Assembly (NCBI GenBank): GCA_029747015.1
Contig: JAKOGI010000817.1
Span: 287,501-351,500 of the forward strand
Origin: Carnegiea gigantea
Taxonomy: Eukaryota > Streptophyta > Magnoliopsida > Caryophyllales > Cactaceae
DNA: 64,000 nt
Reading direction: 5' to 3'
The notes below the pieces were generated by a model that searched no databases, was not told the DNA's origin, and saw nothing but the letters and a program-made list of their open reading frames with translations. Shown here piece by piece: positions 47,691-58,914 of this stretch. Position numbers and translations under genes: made by a program. Numbering within the stretch: the stretch's first letter is position 1; every line of letters starts with the position of its first letter.

Positions 47691-48160
47691 ATTCCTTTTA
47701 GTCATTAACCATATTGATTTTTGAAAATGGCATGTTTCTATTACTATTATAGTCAAAGATTTCGAACTTCATTCTATTACTCTATTAGATAGTAGTGCTG
47801 ATATGAATTATATTCAAGAAGGTTTAATTCCTTTTCAAAATATTTTGAAAAAACCAAAACGAAAATAACCACTGCTGCCGGATCTAAGCTTCAAATTAAT
47901 TACAAGCTTTCAAATGCTTATATTTGCAACAACGAATATTGTTTCAAAAATGTTTTCATTCTTGTCAAAAATTTCAAGCAACAAGTTATCCTTGGAAATC
48001 CCTTCCTTGCTCAAATATATCTTTTTATTGTCGATTACAAAGCAATTTACTCTAATATTCTTAGAAAAGAAATTAGATTCGAATTTGCTTCTGCTATGAA
48101 AAATATGGATATTGCAGCTCTTTAGGAAGCCTCAATCTCAAAAATCATTTTTGCTAAAGA
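47691..48160 (+). pseudogene. EPRV copy E: protease II
   Basis: The active site at 47788-47802 is Asp-Ser-Ser-Ala-Asp, with the canonical Gly replaced by Ser. The upstream strand TIIVKDFELHSITLL is clear, and the downstream region NAYICNNEYCFKNVFILVKN follows after a shift near 47836. An ILGNPFLAQ strand closes the domain. Confidence 0.7.
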
Positions 48161-48309
48161 AAAACAAATAACTTTTCTCCAAATAAAAATTATTCAAGCT
48201 AGTATTGAAGAACCACTTATTGTACCAATCAAGAAATTATTTGAACAATATGTCTGTGCTAGTATCCCAAATGCCTTTTGGGATAGAAAGTAACATATGG
48301 TAGAATTAC
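48161..48309 (+). pseudogene. EPRV copy E: reverse transcriptase N-terminal part
   Basis: This matches copy B 6070-6231, the linker between protease and RT. It ends at TAGAATTAC (48301-48309), where an LTR-like insert begins. Copy B continues there with ...GATATGAAAAAGATTTTG. Confidence 0.65.
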
Positions 48310-49544
48310 CACCGCAAGCACACGGGTAGTCATAGTATAGATAAAAAGATCATTCCTCAGGGACCAATGTAATCTCTTGAGTTTTATCTACCAAAATATG
48401 CTAAGTAAAATTCTAATTCAAGAGGGTTCGATTTAACAACTTCTAATTCACTAGTCTTTAAATCAATTAAGGAAACATAAATAGAAATTCATGTAGTTAT
48501 GAAAGTTCATTGGATCAAAATGATGAGGATGTGCTTTTCTCTAACTGGTTAATTTCAAGGATTTACAGTCTATCCAAAAATTTAGTCTATTCTTTCAAAC
48601 TCAACCAAATTTGCCTAAACTAAGCAAAAGTCATTTTTTCAAGATAATTTGTTTTAATCCAAGTTAAGCATTTTCGATTACACTCTATGTCCTCCTAACA
48701 TGCAAATCTCTCTTTCGAGGCGATGTTATGTTAGGTTTTAACAAGCAGTTAAACAATCAAATGTTACCTTTTAGTTTTTCACTCAATTGTTTCAAGGGTG
48801 CGAATGGATTTTTGCCAAAAATCCACTCACAATATGATAATCACTTGATAGAACGAAATCAAACCAATCATGAAAATAAGCACAATTCTTTAGATTAAAA
48901 CATGATCCAAGTATACTTTCATAAACTACTAGATCCCTAGACAAAATAAAAACTACTCGCTCATGATTAAAGATTAAACAACTAACCAACTGTTGCAGAA
49001 TCTGGGTGACAGGCTTGATTAAGAATAGCCTTCAACCAAGGGCTTCAAACCACCTCAAGATCGAACACTCATGCTCAAGATTTCTCACTAATACAAATAC
49101 CAAACTGAAAATCTAAACTAAAAGAACAAAAATTTGAGAAAGAAGATAAACTATGCTACTCTTGCTTGCTTTCTATCTATATCTCTATGCATATGCCCTT
49201 CTCTTCTGCTGCTCGAATGTTTTCAACCACATATCCGAAGGAAGACGCAGAGGCAACAGTTTCTCAACTCACCACGGACCGTGGCAGACACCACGGTCCG
49301 ACCGTGGTTTGGGCTGAAATCGGTTTTCTGCTCTTTTCTTGCTCAACGGGCGTAGCATCACATCGGTATCCGTGGGGGAGTTCAAAATACATCCATTAGG
49401 GGTTAAATGTTGGGTAAAAAGGCCTAAAATTCTGCAAAAAGCATAAATCGAGAATAGGAGTATAAATAATAACATTAAGCATATAATTCTCCTAAAAATG
49501 AAGTAAAATATCCCTAAAATGATGTATACATTAAGCACTTATCA
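48310..49544 (-). mobile_element. LTR-like insert in the copy E reverse transcriptase
   Basis: A 1235-bp insert absent from copies B and F. On - it starts TGATAAGTGCTTAATG at 49544 and ends ...CCCGTGTGCTTGCGGTGG at 48310. That start and a CCGTG(T/C)(G/A)CTTGCGG end phrase recall LTRs of some plant Ty3/gypsy elements, so a solo or partial LTR is likely. The far end does not finish in CA and no target duplication is clear; five or six viral bases are missing at the site. Paired GC-rich palindromes (49272-49284, 49291-49307) lie within. Frames here (49134-49355, 49166-49399, 49269-49538) show no known domain. Confidence 0.5.
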
Positions 49545-50240
49545 GAAAGATTTTGTTAAAAGAAATATTCCAACAAAAGCATGCCCTATCAAATGAATAA
49601 AGAGCTTTTAGAATTTTACAAAAAAGAAATTTAATCTTTATTGGACAAAAGGCTCATTAGACCATTGGAACTGTGCAATCTTCTATGTCTATAATCAAGG
49701 AGAAGAAGAACATGGTGTTTCTAGACTAGTCATAAATTACAAACCACTCAACCAAGTTCTTCAATGGATAAGATATCTAATTCCTTATAAAAAAGATTTA
49801 TTAGGAAGATTATATGAAGCAAAAATATTTTCAAAATTTGATATGAAATCTAGCTTTTGGTAAATTCATATTGCTGAAAAAGATAGGTGTAAAATTGCAT
49901 TCACAAATCCATGTGGAAACTACAAATGAAATGTAATGCCATTTGGACTCAAAAAATTTCCTTCTGAATTTCAACATATTATGAACGATATATTCGATGA
50001 TTATTTTGAATTTTTGATAGTTTACATTGATGATGTTCTTATCTATTCAAAAAATTTGGATAACAGTTTTGAACACCTATGAACATTTTCAATGTCATTA
50101 AAAGAAATGGCTTAGCTTTTTCTGCTTGAAAAATGAAATTATTTCAAACAAAAATTTATTTTTTAGGGCATGACATTGTTAATGGTACTAGTAAACCCAT
50201 TCAACAATCCATTGAATTTGCAAACAAATTTTGCTAATGA
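49545..50240 (+). pseudogene. EPRV copy E: reverse transcriptase palm region
   Basis: RT resumes with AGATTTTG..., and all palm motifs are visible: the Lys-Phe-Asp of motif A (about 49835-49845), the NVMPFGL block (49930-49955) and YIDD at 50023-50034. There are frameshifts near 49580 and 49660 and stops such as TAA at 49861. It is more damaged than copies B and F. Confidence 0.75.
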
Positions 50241-50809
50241 AATCAAAGATAAAAATCAATTGTGAAGGTTCCTTGGTTGTCTCAATTATGTTGTAGATTT
50301 TTTCCCCAAACTTAGGGAAATTTGTAAACCATTATTTGAAAGACTCAAGGAAAATCCTCCTGGATGGTCTCATGAGCATACTCAAATAGTCAAATATATT
50401 AAGAGTATGGTCAAATCACTGTCATGTCTTGGCATACCAAACCCATATGCATTCATAATAGTTCAAACTGATGTATTAGATGAAGATTTTGTAGGAATTC
50501 TCAAACAACGACTTGACCCAAATCTTGAACAATTAGTAAGGTTCCATAGTGGAGCCTAGACTGGACCTCAAATTCATTATTCCACTATTAAAAAGGAAGT
50601 TTTGGCTATTGTTTTACGTATTCCAAAATTTTAAGATGATCTATATTTCAAAAAATTCTTATTAAGAGTCAACTGCAAAAGTCCAAAGAAATTTTATAGA
50701 AGGATATTCAAACTTGTCTCAAAATAAATTTTTCCCCACTGGCAAGCAATACTTTCAGTTTTTGGTTTTGATATTGAGTTCATTAATGGGAAGAAAAATA
50801 TTCAAGATA
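50241..50809 (+). pseudogene. EPRV copy E: RNase H
   Basis: The RFLGCLNYVVDFFPKLREI connection stretch is near 50262-50318. The first catalytic Asp remains at 50470, but the following signature has decayed (Asp-Val-Leu-Asp-Glu-Asp instead of Asp-Ala-Ser-Asp-Lys-Gly). The later HYSTIKKEVLAIVL helix lies at about 50574-50616. Deletions shorten the end before ORF2. Confidence 0.7.
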
Positions 50810-51369
50810 ATGAACTCTACCCACATTCAACATCCAAACTTCATGAAAGATATTCAAGAATCTCGTCTCTTTTACCTCAGAGATCAAGACAATGAGCTCT
50901 ATATTACTCCTATCGAAGGACCTCAATACAACGAATATGCCATTTTTATATGCTATAATCAATGGTTATCAAGTTCATGAACTTCCTTTTATTCATATTT
51001 AAAGATACTCAAATTCTACGGAACTCCTTTACAAGAATTTTATCGTCATCCGATACTCATCGTGGTACCGACTGGATGCATTCAAACGCTCCCTTTTAAT
51101 AGGCGATATATCACGGTTTATTGGATACCACTCGATCAGCATATTATTCGATTTATTCAATGATATTCTAGATGCATACATCTGTCTTCTAGATGCATAC
51201 ATCTGTCCCGCCGAGGAGCACCGATTCTTTTACACTTATCATTCATGTTCATCTTCTTCGTCACCTACATCTCCACTAGAGTCAAGCATAGTCATAAATC
51301 ATACTCTATCTACCTGTATTCAGGACCACCAATGTAGCATATTACGTGAATATTCAAGATTCTGTCACC
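50810..51369 (+). pseudogene. EPRV copy E: ORF2
   Basis: ATG at 50810 opens 56 codons to 50980 with STHIQHPNFMKDIQESRLFY and GPQYNEYAIFICYNQWL, matching copy A's ORF2 in the same register. A stop at 50978 ends the frame; recognisable homology continues to about 51365. A short internal duplication (TTCTAGATGCATACATCTGTC) occurs near 51166-51207. Product unknown. Confidence 0.6.
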
Positions 51370-52040
51370 ACTGGGGAACACTATACAACAAAACCCATTA
51401 GATATCCAACAACCAAGCACGCAATAATAAAAATCAAGAGGCAGCTCTCCAGTTTTAACAAGCTTGGCAGTCTTTAACCATTCGAAGTTAACCACCCAAA
51501 AACAATTCATGATCAGTCCACTATTTAATATGCTTCAGTAATTTTATCTTTTCACTATTTAAATGTCAGAAATATTATCGTGTTACTGTGTCAATAAATA
51601 TCTTGTATTGTGCAATTTACTTTTTAAGCTTATATGAAGGCTTCAAAGTTGTAAGCGAAAGGAAGAACTTACTTCCCTCATTTCCTTGTATCATTTTCCT
51701 TCCTCGGTTATTTTTTTTCCTTATGCTTTCTGCCACGTTGTAAGATATCCGCATAATTCAATCGAGTATTTCAATCAATTCTTTTGACTATTCATACTTT
51801 TCCTTTGTAAATTCATTTGAAGGTGTTATCTAGGTACTATTCATATACTATTTAATATTATTCATGTTGAATTAATTTCTCAAATTTTGCACTATTCATT
51901 TTACTATTCATGTTCATAAATTTTGTTCATATTATTACTTTAATCAATTGTTAATCAAGCTTTACTCTTAATTAATCTTATTTTACTATTAATTAATCAA
52001 GTTTTACAACTAATTTCAAAATTAAAAATTGTACTTGGTA
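51370..52040 (+). promoter_or_regulatory. EPRV intergenic region (copy E 3' end)
   Basis: IGR on +; the TATA position is decayed (GCTTATATGAAGG near 51627-51640). It ends at 52040 in GTACTTGGTAC, where an inverted IGR starts, at the same map point as the join at 8730. Confidence 0.7.
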
Positions 52041-52175
52041 CAACTTTTTATTTTGAAATTACTTGTAAAACATGATTAATTAATAGTAAAACTTGATTAA
52101 TTAAGAGTAAAGCTTGATTAACAATTGATTAAAGCAATAATCATAAGCAAAGTTTATGAATATGAATAGTGAAAT
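52041..52175 (-). promoter_or_regulatory. EPRV intergenic fragment (copy I 3' end)
   Basis: About 135 nt of IGR on -, complementary to 51905-52040, then an abrupt change to alpha coding sequence at about 52175. The TATA region is missing. Confidence 0.7.
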
Positions 52176-52802
52176 GAAATTTAGGATTGTTGAATTTTTA
52201 ACTTGAATTTTTATCATAAATGAAGTTTATGAATAAACAATTGATTATTTTTGGCTCAAAATTAAGTTGAATTTTTAAAGTAATACAAATATCCATTTTT
52301 TGAAACTAATTTGATCAATGGATATGTGGCTACTAGCTAGAATCTAATTTTCTTTGGTTTAGGCCCTCTTGATTTCCGGAAAAGTATTCTGGTTGAGTAT
52401 ATGTAACATTGAATATTTTTCCTTGAAATTTAGGATTGTTGTACATAAATTTTTCTTTTTATTGGGCATATGCCCTATTTTTCCATATTTAAGACACATT
52501 ATTTTTGCTGATATTTTTCATTTTGAGTTTGTCTTTTCAGGTTCTAAAGCAACTATTTTTTAGTTTCTTTTTACATTAAATGGAGCTTTTACTTTTTGAA
52601 ATTTTTTCGAATTGTTTTTGATAAGTCTAGTAAGATTTGATTTATCTGAAGAACTAGATTTTAGACTTGAATTTTTATGTTGATTGTTATAGGAGAATTC
52701 ATAAATACAAAGTGTTTGGTGTGGTGATGTGGGTTTTTCTAATTTATGAAAAATTTTCTGAAATAATTCGATTTCTTATTTATTGTCGTTTCCTAATTTT
52801 AC
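52176..52802 (-). pseudogene. EPRV copy I: protease I start, alpha zinc knuckle and linker
   Basis: Read on -, the knuckle at about 52455-52500 is CLKYGKIGHMPNKKK, with Tyr in place of the second Cys. The sequence after it matches protease I upstream region of A and G. The linker 52560-52790 matches copies B and G (Ser/Lys/Asn-rich). An unexplained AT-rich patch, partly repeating TTTAGGATTGTTG (52181 and 52432), fills 52176-52290. Interrupted by solo LTR 2. Confidence 0.6.
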
Positions 52803-55328
52803 TGTAATAGCTCAACCCTAAATTATTTAATTATGTTTATTTATTCAATTACCTCATGCTCATGATTTTTTTCTCTCATAATTATTTATCGCATTTGTTC
52901 ACCTCGGTGGAAAAAATTTATTTGGGCCCTCACTTGGCAATTCGGATTTTATTTGTTTATTTAATTGATTAACGAAAACTTTGGAAGAATTGGTAGCAAC
53001 CCCTAACAAGTTTAATCTAAGTAATTTATTTTGTTTTCTGTAACATTATAAAAATTTAATTTTGATTTTTGTAAAAACGTTATCGTTACGAAGCGTTTTA
53101 TTCCCGAACCCAACTCATTTCACCTGATTTGAAGCCCAACAAGTTTGCCTATTAATCTAACTAATTACCATAATTAAGTTTAACCATGGTTAGCTAAAAA
53201 AAGGTGACTTTAGTAGTTAAAAACTCAGCCAAGTTGTGGATTAGTCAAACAATCACAAATCAATCCACAAACTCCATTTTCTCTCTCCTCTTTCTCTCCC
53301 CCACGGCAGCAGCAGGCCCAGCAGCTTCAGGGTGTTTTCCAGCCAGTTTTTCGGCCATCTCTAATGGTTTCCGAACCCCTCCAACATCCTAATACCTTTA
53401 GCTACCATCTTCCACCATCAAAGCCACTAAACCTCATCTCCATCTCTGCTTATTTTCAATCAAAGTGAGTAATCTTGAAACTTGATTTTGTTGGTTTTGC
53501 TTTTTATTTTAGTTTTGATTCTTGTTTTGATGTTTATGATCTTTGATCATGTTGTTTTCATAAGAAATAAGAGTTATTTTGGTGTTGATCATGGTGGAGT
53601 TGAGGTTGGATCATGCTAGGGTTAGGGTTAATTCTTAATCATGCAAGCTTGATGTTAAAGTGTTGGATTTTGATTGTTTTATCTTTGATTTGGCCATTTC
53701 TAACTTATCAGTGTTTTTGATGATGTTTTTGGTGATCTCAAATGAGTTGGAGTGTGCCTAAGTTGGCCATAAACTAGGATTTTGGCAAGTAATGTATGGC
53801 TTGGATTAAACTAGCATTAAGCTTGGTTTATGTGTGTATTAGATTGAAAAATGGTCTTTATTGGATATGATTATGAAGTGAATTTGAGTGTGGTGATTTT
53901 GAATTATGTTGGGATGGACCAAAGCTTATTTACATGCTTTGAAGGAATGATTTAAGTTGAGAATTTGTGTAAAAAGGAGAGGGAAAAGCCAAAACAGTGA
54001 TGGATGAAACTTTTAGGCAAATAGGACAGAGTTCATGATTAAACTGGTAATGATCAGCCATTAGAAAATTATGATTTTTTGTGCGTAGGTAGTTCAGTGT
54101 GTTAACTTTCAAATTCCTTTTGAATTTTCTTAATCCGAGGTCTGTGGAAAATGTTATGGCCGTTTTACCAAAACTGTGCAGAATGGACTAAAACTAACAT
54201 GCTTGTGTTCTAGCCTCATTTTAGGAATGCTATTGTGGAAATCAAGCTTGGTGTTCTGAATGAAAGATTTTTATGACTTCATAAGCTTTCTATATTGGGG
54301 TTTTGAGTCTCAGTTAGAGGTCAGATGATTAAGTTATGAGTCATTCTTTCTAAGCCCCTGTTATGCTTTTATTTTTCTTTTACTAAATTATTAGCTATGA
54401 AATAAATATTTTTGCTAACCGTATGTTCCTACAACAATAATTTTGTACAGAATGAGGGCCTAATTTATCATTCCTTCCACTTTTACACATAATATTATTC
54501 AGTGAGTTTACATTTAAAAATTTCAGGTACGTTCATTGTCTATAGAAATCAGCACGTATTTATTAAAATTATCATGTTTTGGTAAGCACATCAATGAATC
54601 AGTTTAATTAGTAATTTATCACATAATTAGTGACCCCATCAGTTATCAGTTACAGGACGTAGCCCTTCAGTTACCTGCGCGGCTTGGCAGGTGTACATCT
54701 ATCTTCAGATCGTAACAGTTACCAGGGGTTCACTATCAAATAATAATTGACAGTGCAGTTTCATATTTATCTCATTTCCTGTGTTTATTTTAAAATGAAT
54801 TGCACTCCCGGGCCCAAGCAGTTTTTTTCCATGAATGTTTAACAATACAGAAATGCATGTACTGAGCTTCAGCTCACATTTCAAAATGTTTTCATATTTT
54901 GTTTTAGGAAAGTGTTCAGTGAATCGTCCTCAGGCGGGCAGGACGGTTGAAAATGATAAGTGAGCCAAGAAGTCTATATGGAATAGTGGTGTATTTTCTT
55001 TGGTGGATGCTTATAACACCATTTTTTGGTGTGAAAACTGCATATTTTATCAGAATTTTATATTTTGGTGTAATCCTTGGGATGTTTGAATGGTTTTGAT
55101 GTTAGAACAATTTCTTTATTTATCTAAATGACCTGATGGGTTGTGATGGTGTGAATGCCTTTGTTGGTAAACATTGATTATTGTGGATAAGTTTATCATG
55201 CACAAGCAAAGCTTTGTCCTTGTTGGACGGCGGTAACGCCTAATCATTTGGTTTATCATTTCTGATTGGGGAAACTAATGAAAGAAATGCAAACAGTAAT
55301 TTAGTTACATTTGGGGCGTTACATTTAC
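52798..55328. repeat. 5-bp target-site duplication TTTAC around solo LTR 2
   Basis: TTTAC is at 52798-52802 before TGTAATAG and at 55324-55328 after GCGTTACA. Perfect duplication. Confidence 0.9.
52803..55323 (+). mobile_element. Solo LTR 2 (2521 bp)
   Basis: It begins TGTAATAGCTCAACCC, ends GGGGCGTTACA and is co-linear with solo LTR 1 along most of its length (for example TTAGCTATGAAATAAATATT in both, at 14538 and about 54390). No internal region. The CT-rich leader patch is at 53280-53310 and the conserved LTR core at 54600-54740. The frame 53204-53392 lies in the leader patch and looks like chance. Confidence 0.9.
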
Positions 55329-55645
55329 TATGGAAATAGAAGGAATTTCCTTAATGGGTATGTTAAAAGGATTGAATAAAGGTGAAGAGTTGGTATGAGG
55401 AATTTTCTTAATTTTGAATGATTCTATGAGTAGTTATTAGAATTTTCTCCTGATCGGGTTTTATTGAATTTATCTTCAATGGTTTTAATAAGTTTTGAAT
55501 TGTCTAAAATGCTAGATTCAAAATCTAAGCCTTCAGGTTGATTACTATAGGATGGATTATCTGTGCAAGTACTTCTTTTGAGGGAGAATTTTCGAAAGTA
55601 TTTTTAACTTATTGATTTGGGGAGGACGGCAAAGGATGAGTAGGT
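55329..55645 (-). pseudogene. EPRV copy I: linker of the alpha polyprotein
   Basis: Continuation of copy I beyond the solo LTR: the Ser/Asn/Glu-rich linker equivalent to copy B 4750-5050, on -. It breaks off at 55645 inside the linker and abuts the end of an IGR, so the N-terminus and mid domain are missing. Confidence 0.65.
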
Positions 55646-56060
55646 ACAATTTTTAATTTTAAAATTAGTTACAAAACTTAATTAAGTAATAGTAAACTTG
55701 ATTAATTAAGAGTAAAGCTTGATTAACAATTGATTAAAACAATAATCATAAACAAAGTTTACGAATATGAATAGTGAAATGAGTAGTGCAAAATTTGAGA
55801 AATTAATTCAACATGAACAGTGCTAAATAGTGTATGAATCATGTAGGAATAGTAACGGAAAATGAATTTACAGAGAAAACATGAATAATAAAATAGCACA
55901 ATGAATTGATTGAATAAAAACTTACTCATATTGATTGAATTTTGTAGATATCTTACAACGAGCCAGAAAATATAAGATAAGAAGGAAACTGCGGAAGGAA
56001 AATGATACAAGGAAACGAGGTAGGTAAGTTCTCCCTTTGCAATATGCTTGTCGAATTTTC
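55646..56060 (-). promoter_or_regulatory. EPRV intergenic region (copy F 3' end), TATA region deleted
   Basis: IGR on -, from the primer-proximal AT-rich end (55646) to the leader start near 56030, then directly to the ORF2/IGR border. About 220 nt containing the TATA box in other copies is absent. The end at 55646 coincides with the join points at 8730 and 52040. Confidence 0.7.
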
Positions 56061-56690
56061 TAGGGGTTTTGCTGTATAGTGTCCCTTAGTGGTGATAGAG
56101 TCTTGAATATTCACATAATATGCTGCTCTAGTGGTGTTGAATGCAAGTAGGTGGAGTGTGTTTTATGACTATGCTTGATTCTAAAGGAGATGTAGGTGAG
56201 GAGGAAGATAAAGATGAATGTTGAATGTAAAAGAACCAGTGCTCTTCGGCAGGACAGATGTTTGCATCTAGAATAACTCGTTAAATAAATTGGATAATAT
56301 GCTGATCGAGTGGTATCCAATTAAAACTGAGCGTTTGAATGTATCAAGTCGGTACCATGATGACTACCAGATGACCATAGAATTCTTGTAAAAGAGTTCG
56401 GTACAATTTGAGTATCAAGCCCATGAACTTGATAACCATTGATCATTGCGGAAAAAAATGGCATATTCATTGTATCTAGGTCCTTCGATAGGAGTAATAT
56501 AGAGTTCATTGTCTTGATCTTTGAGATAAAAGATAAGAGGTTCTTTAATATCTTTTATGAGGTTGAATGTTGAATGTGGGTAGATTTGGCTGTGGATATA
56601 ATCTGGAATAGAGAAATCGAAGAAAAATTACTTTTCTTGAAGAAACTCTCTAGTGAGGAAGTCAAGTAGAGAATTTATCTCGCCATTAAT
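56061..56690 (-). pseudogene. EPRV copy F: ORF2
   Basis: Antisense ORF2. Phrases equivalent to ELYITPIEGPRYNEY occur on - around 56460-56510. The frames 56321-56509 and 56111-56320 are short and partly in other registers. The ORF2/IGR border phrase (CTGTATAGTGTCCC on +) is at 56071-56084. Confidence 0.5.
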
Positions 56691-57160
56691 GAACTCGATA
56701 TCAAAATCAAAACTGAAAGTATTGCTTGCCAGTGGGCAAAAATTAATTTTTGAGACAAGATTTTGAACATCCTTTTGTAAAATTTCTTTGGCACTTTTGC
56801 AGTCGATTCTTAATAAGAATTTTGTGAAATATAGATCATCTATAAAGTTTGAAATACATAAGATAATAGCTAAAACTTCTTTTTTAATAGTGGAATAATG
56901 AACTTGAGGTCCAATCCAGGCTCCACTATGGAACCTTACTAATTGTTCAGGATTTGGGTCAAGATGTTACTTGAGAATTTCTTCAAAATCTTTATCTGAC
57001 GCATCAGTTTATCATGAATGCATGTAGGTTTGGTATGCCAAGGCATGGGAGTTGTTTGACCTTACTTCTGATATATTTGACTATTTGAGTATGCTCATGA
57101 GACCATGTAAGAAGATTTTTCTTGAATATTTGAAATAATGGTTTTCAAATTTTCCTAAGT
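56691..57160 (-). pseudogene. EPRV copy F: RNase H
   Basis: On -, the helix before ORF2 and the HYSTIKKEVLAIILCI stretch (about 56845-56905) are clear. Around the catalytic Asp (57000-57010) a deletion has removed several codons. The connection from the RT passes through 57060-57220 with shifts. Confidence 0.65.
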
Positions 57161-57916
57161 TTAGGGAAAAAATCTACAACATAATTGAAACAACCAGGGA
57201 ACTTTGCAATTGATTTTTATCTTTGATTTCATCTCGAAATTTGTCCACAAATTCAATGGATCGTTGAAATGGTTTAATAGTGCCATTAAAAATATCATGG
57301 CCTAAAAACTGAATTTTTGTTTGAAATAATTTCATTTTTGGAGCAAAAATAGCTAAACCATTTCTTTTAATGACATTGAAAATGTTTTTAGATGTTCGAA
57401 ATGTTGATCCAAAATTTTTGAATAGATAAGAACATCATCAATATAAACTATTGAAAATTCAGAATAATCATTGAGTATATCGTTCATAATATGTTGAAAT
57501 TCAGAAGGAGCGTTTTTGAGTCCAAATGGCATCACATTCCATTCGTAGTGTCCAAATGCAACTGTAAATACAATTTTATACCTGTGTTTTTCAGCAATAT
57601 GAATTTGCCAAAAGCCATATTTCATATCAAATTTTGAAAATATTTTTGCATCATATAATCTTCCTAATAAATTCCTTTTGTTAGGAATTAGATATCTTAT
57701 CCATTGAAGAACTTTGTTCACTGGTTTGTAATTTATGACTAGTGTAGGAACACCACCTTCCTGTTCTACTTGATTGTAGACATAGAAGGCTACGTAGCTC
57801 CAAGGGGATTTGGAGAGTTGAATAAGTCTTTTGTCTAATAAGGATTGAATTTCTCTTTTGCTAAATTCTGAAAGCCCTTTATTCATTTGAGATTGAAGCT
57901 TCTTGAAGAAATTCAA
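57161..57916 (-). pseudogene. EPRV copy F: reverse transcriptase, longest open frame in the window
   Basis: A 187-codon frame (57916 to 57353, -) covers the finger and palm: KREIQSLLDKRLIQ (residues 21-34), LVINYKPVNK (59-68), motif A with FSKFDMKYGFWQ (Asp at 97), motif B HYEWNVMPFGLKNAPSEFQ (123-141) and YIDD at 158-161. All three palm aspartates are present. The wording is caulimovirid. The frame shifts at 57353, and homology continues to about 57161. Upstream, a deletion of about 260 nt relative to copy B fuses protease II to the RT. The first ATG is not a natural start; this is part of a polyprotein. Confidence 0.85.
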
Positions 57917-58360
57917 TATCTTTATTTTTCATAGGAGAAGAAATTTCGAATCTAATTTCTTTTTCGAGAATATTTGGATAAATTCCTTTGGAATTGACAG
58001 CACAAGGATATATTTGAGTAAGGAAGGGAATTCCAAGGATAATGTATTGTTTGAGATTTTTGACAAGTATAAAAACATTTTTGAAACAATATTCATTGTT
58101 GCAAATATAAGCATTTGAAAGCTTATAATTAATTTGAAGTTTGGATCTGGTGGCACTAGTCATTTTCTCCTTAGTTTTTTTCAGAATAGTTTGATAAAAT
58201 TAAACCTTGATGAATGCAATCCATATTGGCACCATTGTCTGGTAGAGCGATAGAATGGAGTTTGAAATCTTCGACCATAATAGTAATAGAGACATGCCTT
58301 TTTTTGAAAATCAATATGATTAATGACTAAAAGGAATGCTTCAAGATTTTGGTCATCTAT
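57879..58360 (-). pseudogene. EPRV copy F: protease II
   Basis: The frame 58163 to 57879 encodes NAYICNNEYCFKNVFILVKN and an ILGIPFLTQIYP strand. The active site on - at 58239-58228 is Asp-Asn-Gly-Ala (serine changed to asparagine). One shift separates them. It overlaps the RT frame in another register because of the deletion between them. Confidence 0.7.
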
Positions 58361-58914
58361 ACCTAATTTAGGATAAGATGGAGGAGATTAATTGGGAGGT
58401 TTTGAAGATTCGAGTGAAGAGACTTGATTTTCAAGGTCTTGAATTTGAGAAATAAGGATTGAATTTGATTCATCAAGGAGATTTTTTGTTTAACTTGGTT
58501 TGTTAATTCTTTAACTTCGGTTTTTAGTTGATTTACTTCCTGTTTTAATTCTTTGATTTTACAGATCTTGGGAGAGTTGATCATTGCCCTTCATAGGTTT
58601 CTAGTACTTGTTTTAGGCTAAAAGGTTGTATTCTTAATCCGTTGGCTTTATCTTTGAGTAATAAATTTTTAAGGTTGTGAAGGCATTGAGTTTTGATTTG
58701 TGGTTTCTCAATCCTTTCGATGATATTGAAGATGAGTTCTTCCTGGGATTGATCTTTTGTAATGACATTACAATTGTTAGGATAAAGAGTAACATCATCA
58801 TCTAAGGACTTTGAATGGTTGGAGTCAGATGTATAAATTTCACAAAGTGCTTCCTCCGCATCATCATGGATTAAGCGGGAAAACATCATTTCTTGAATTG
58901 TTTGTCTTTAAGTT
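58361..58914 (-). pseudogene. EPRV copy F: coiled-coil region
   Basis: Frames 58889 to 58581 and 58584 to 58363 on -. The first has an acidic start and ERIEKPQIKTQCLHNLKNLL; the second contains IKELKQEVNQLKTEVKELTN, a clear heptad pattern. The module start (ATGAAACTTGAAG in other copies) has become ATTACGAAACTTAAAG here, losing the ATG. Confidence 0.7.
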
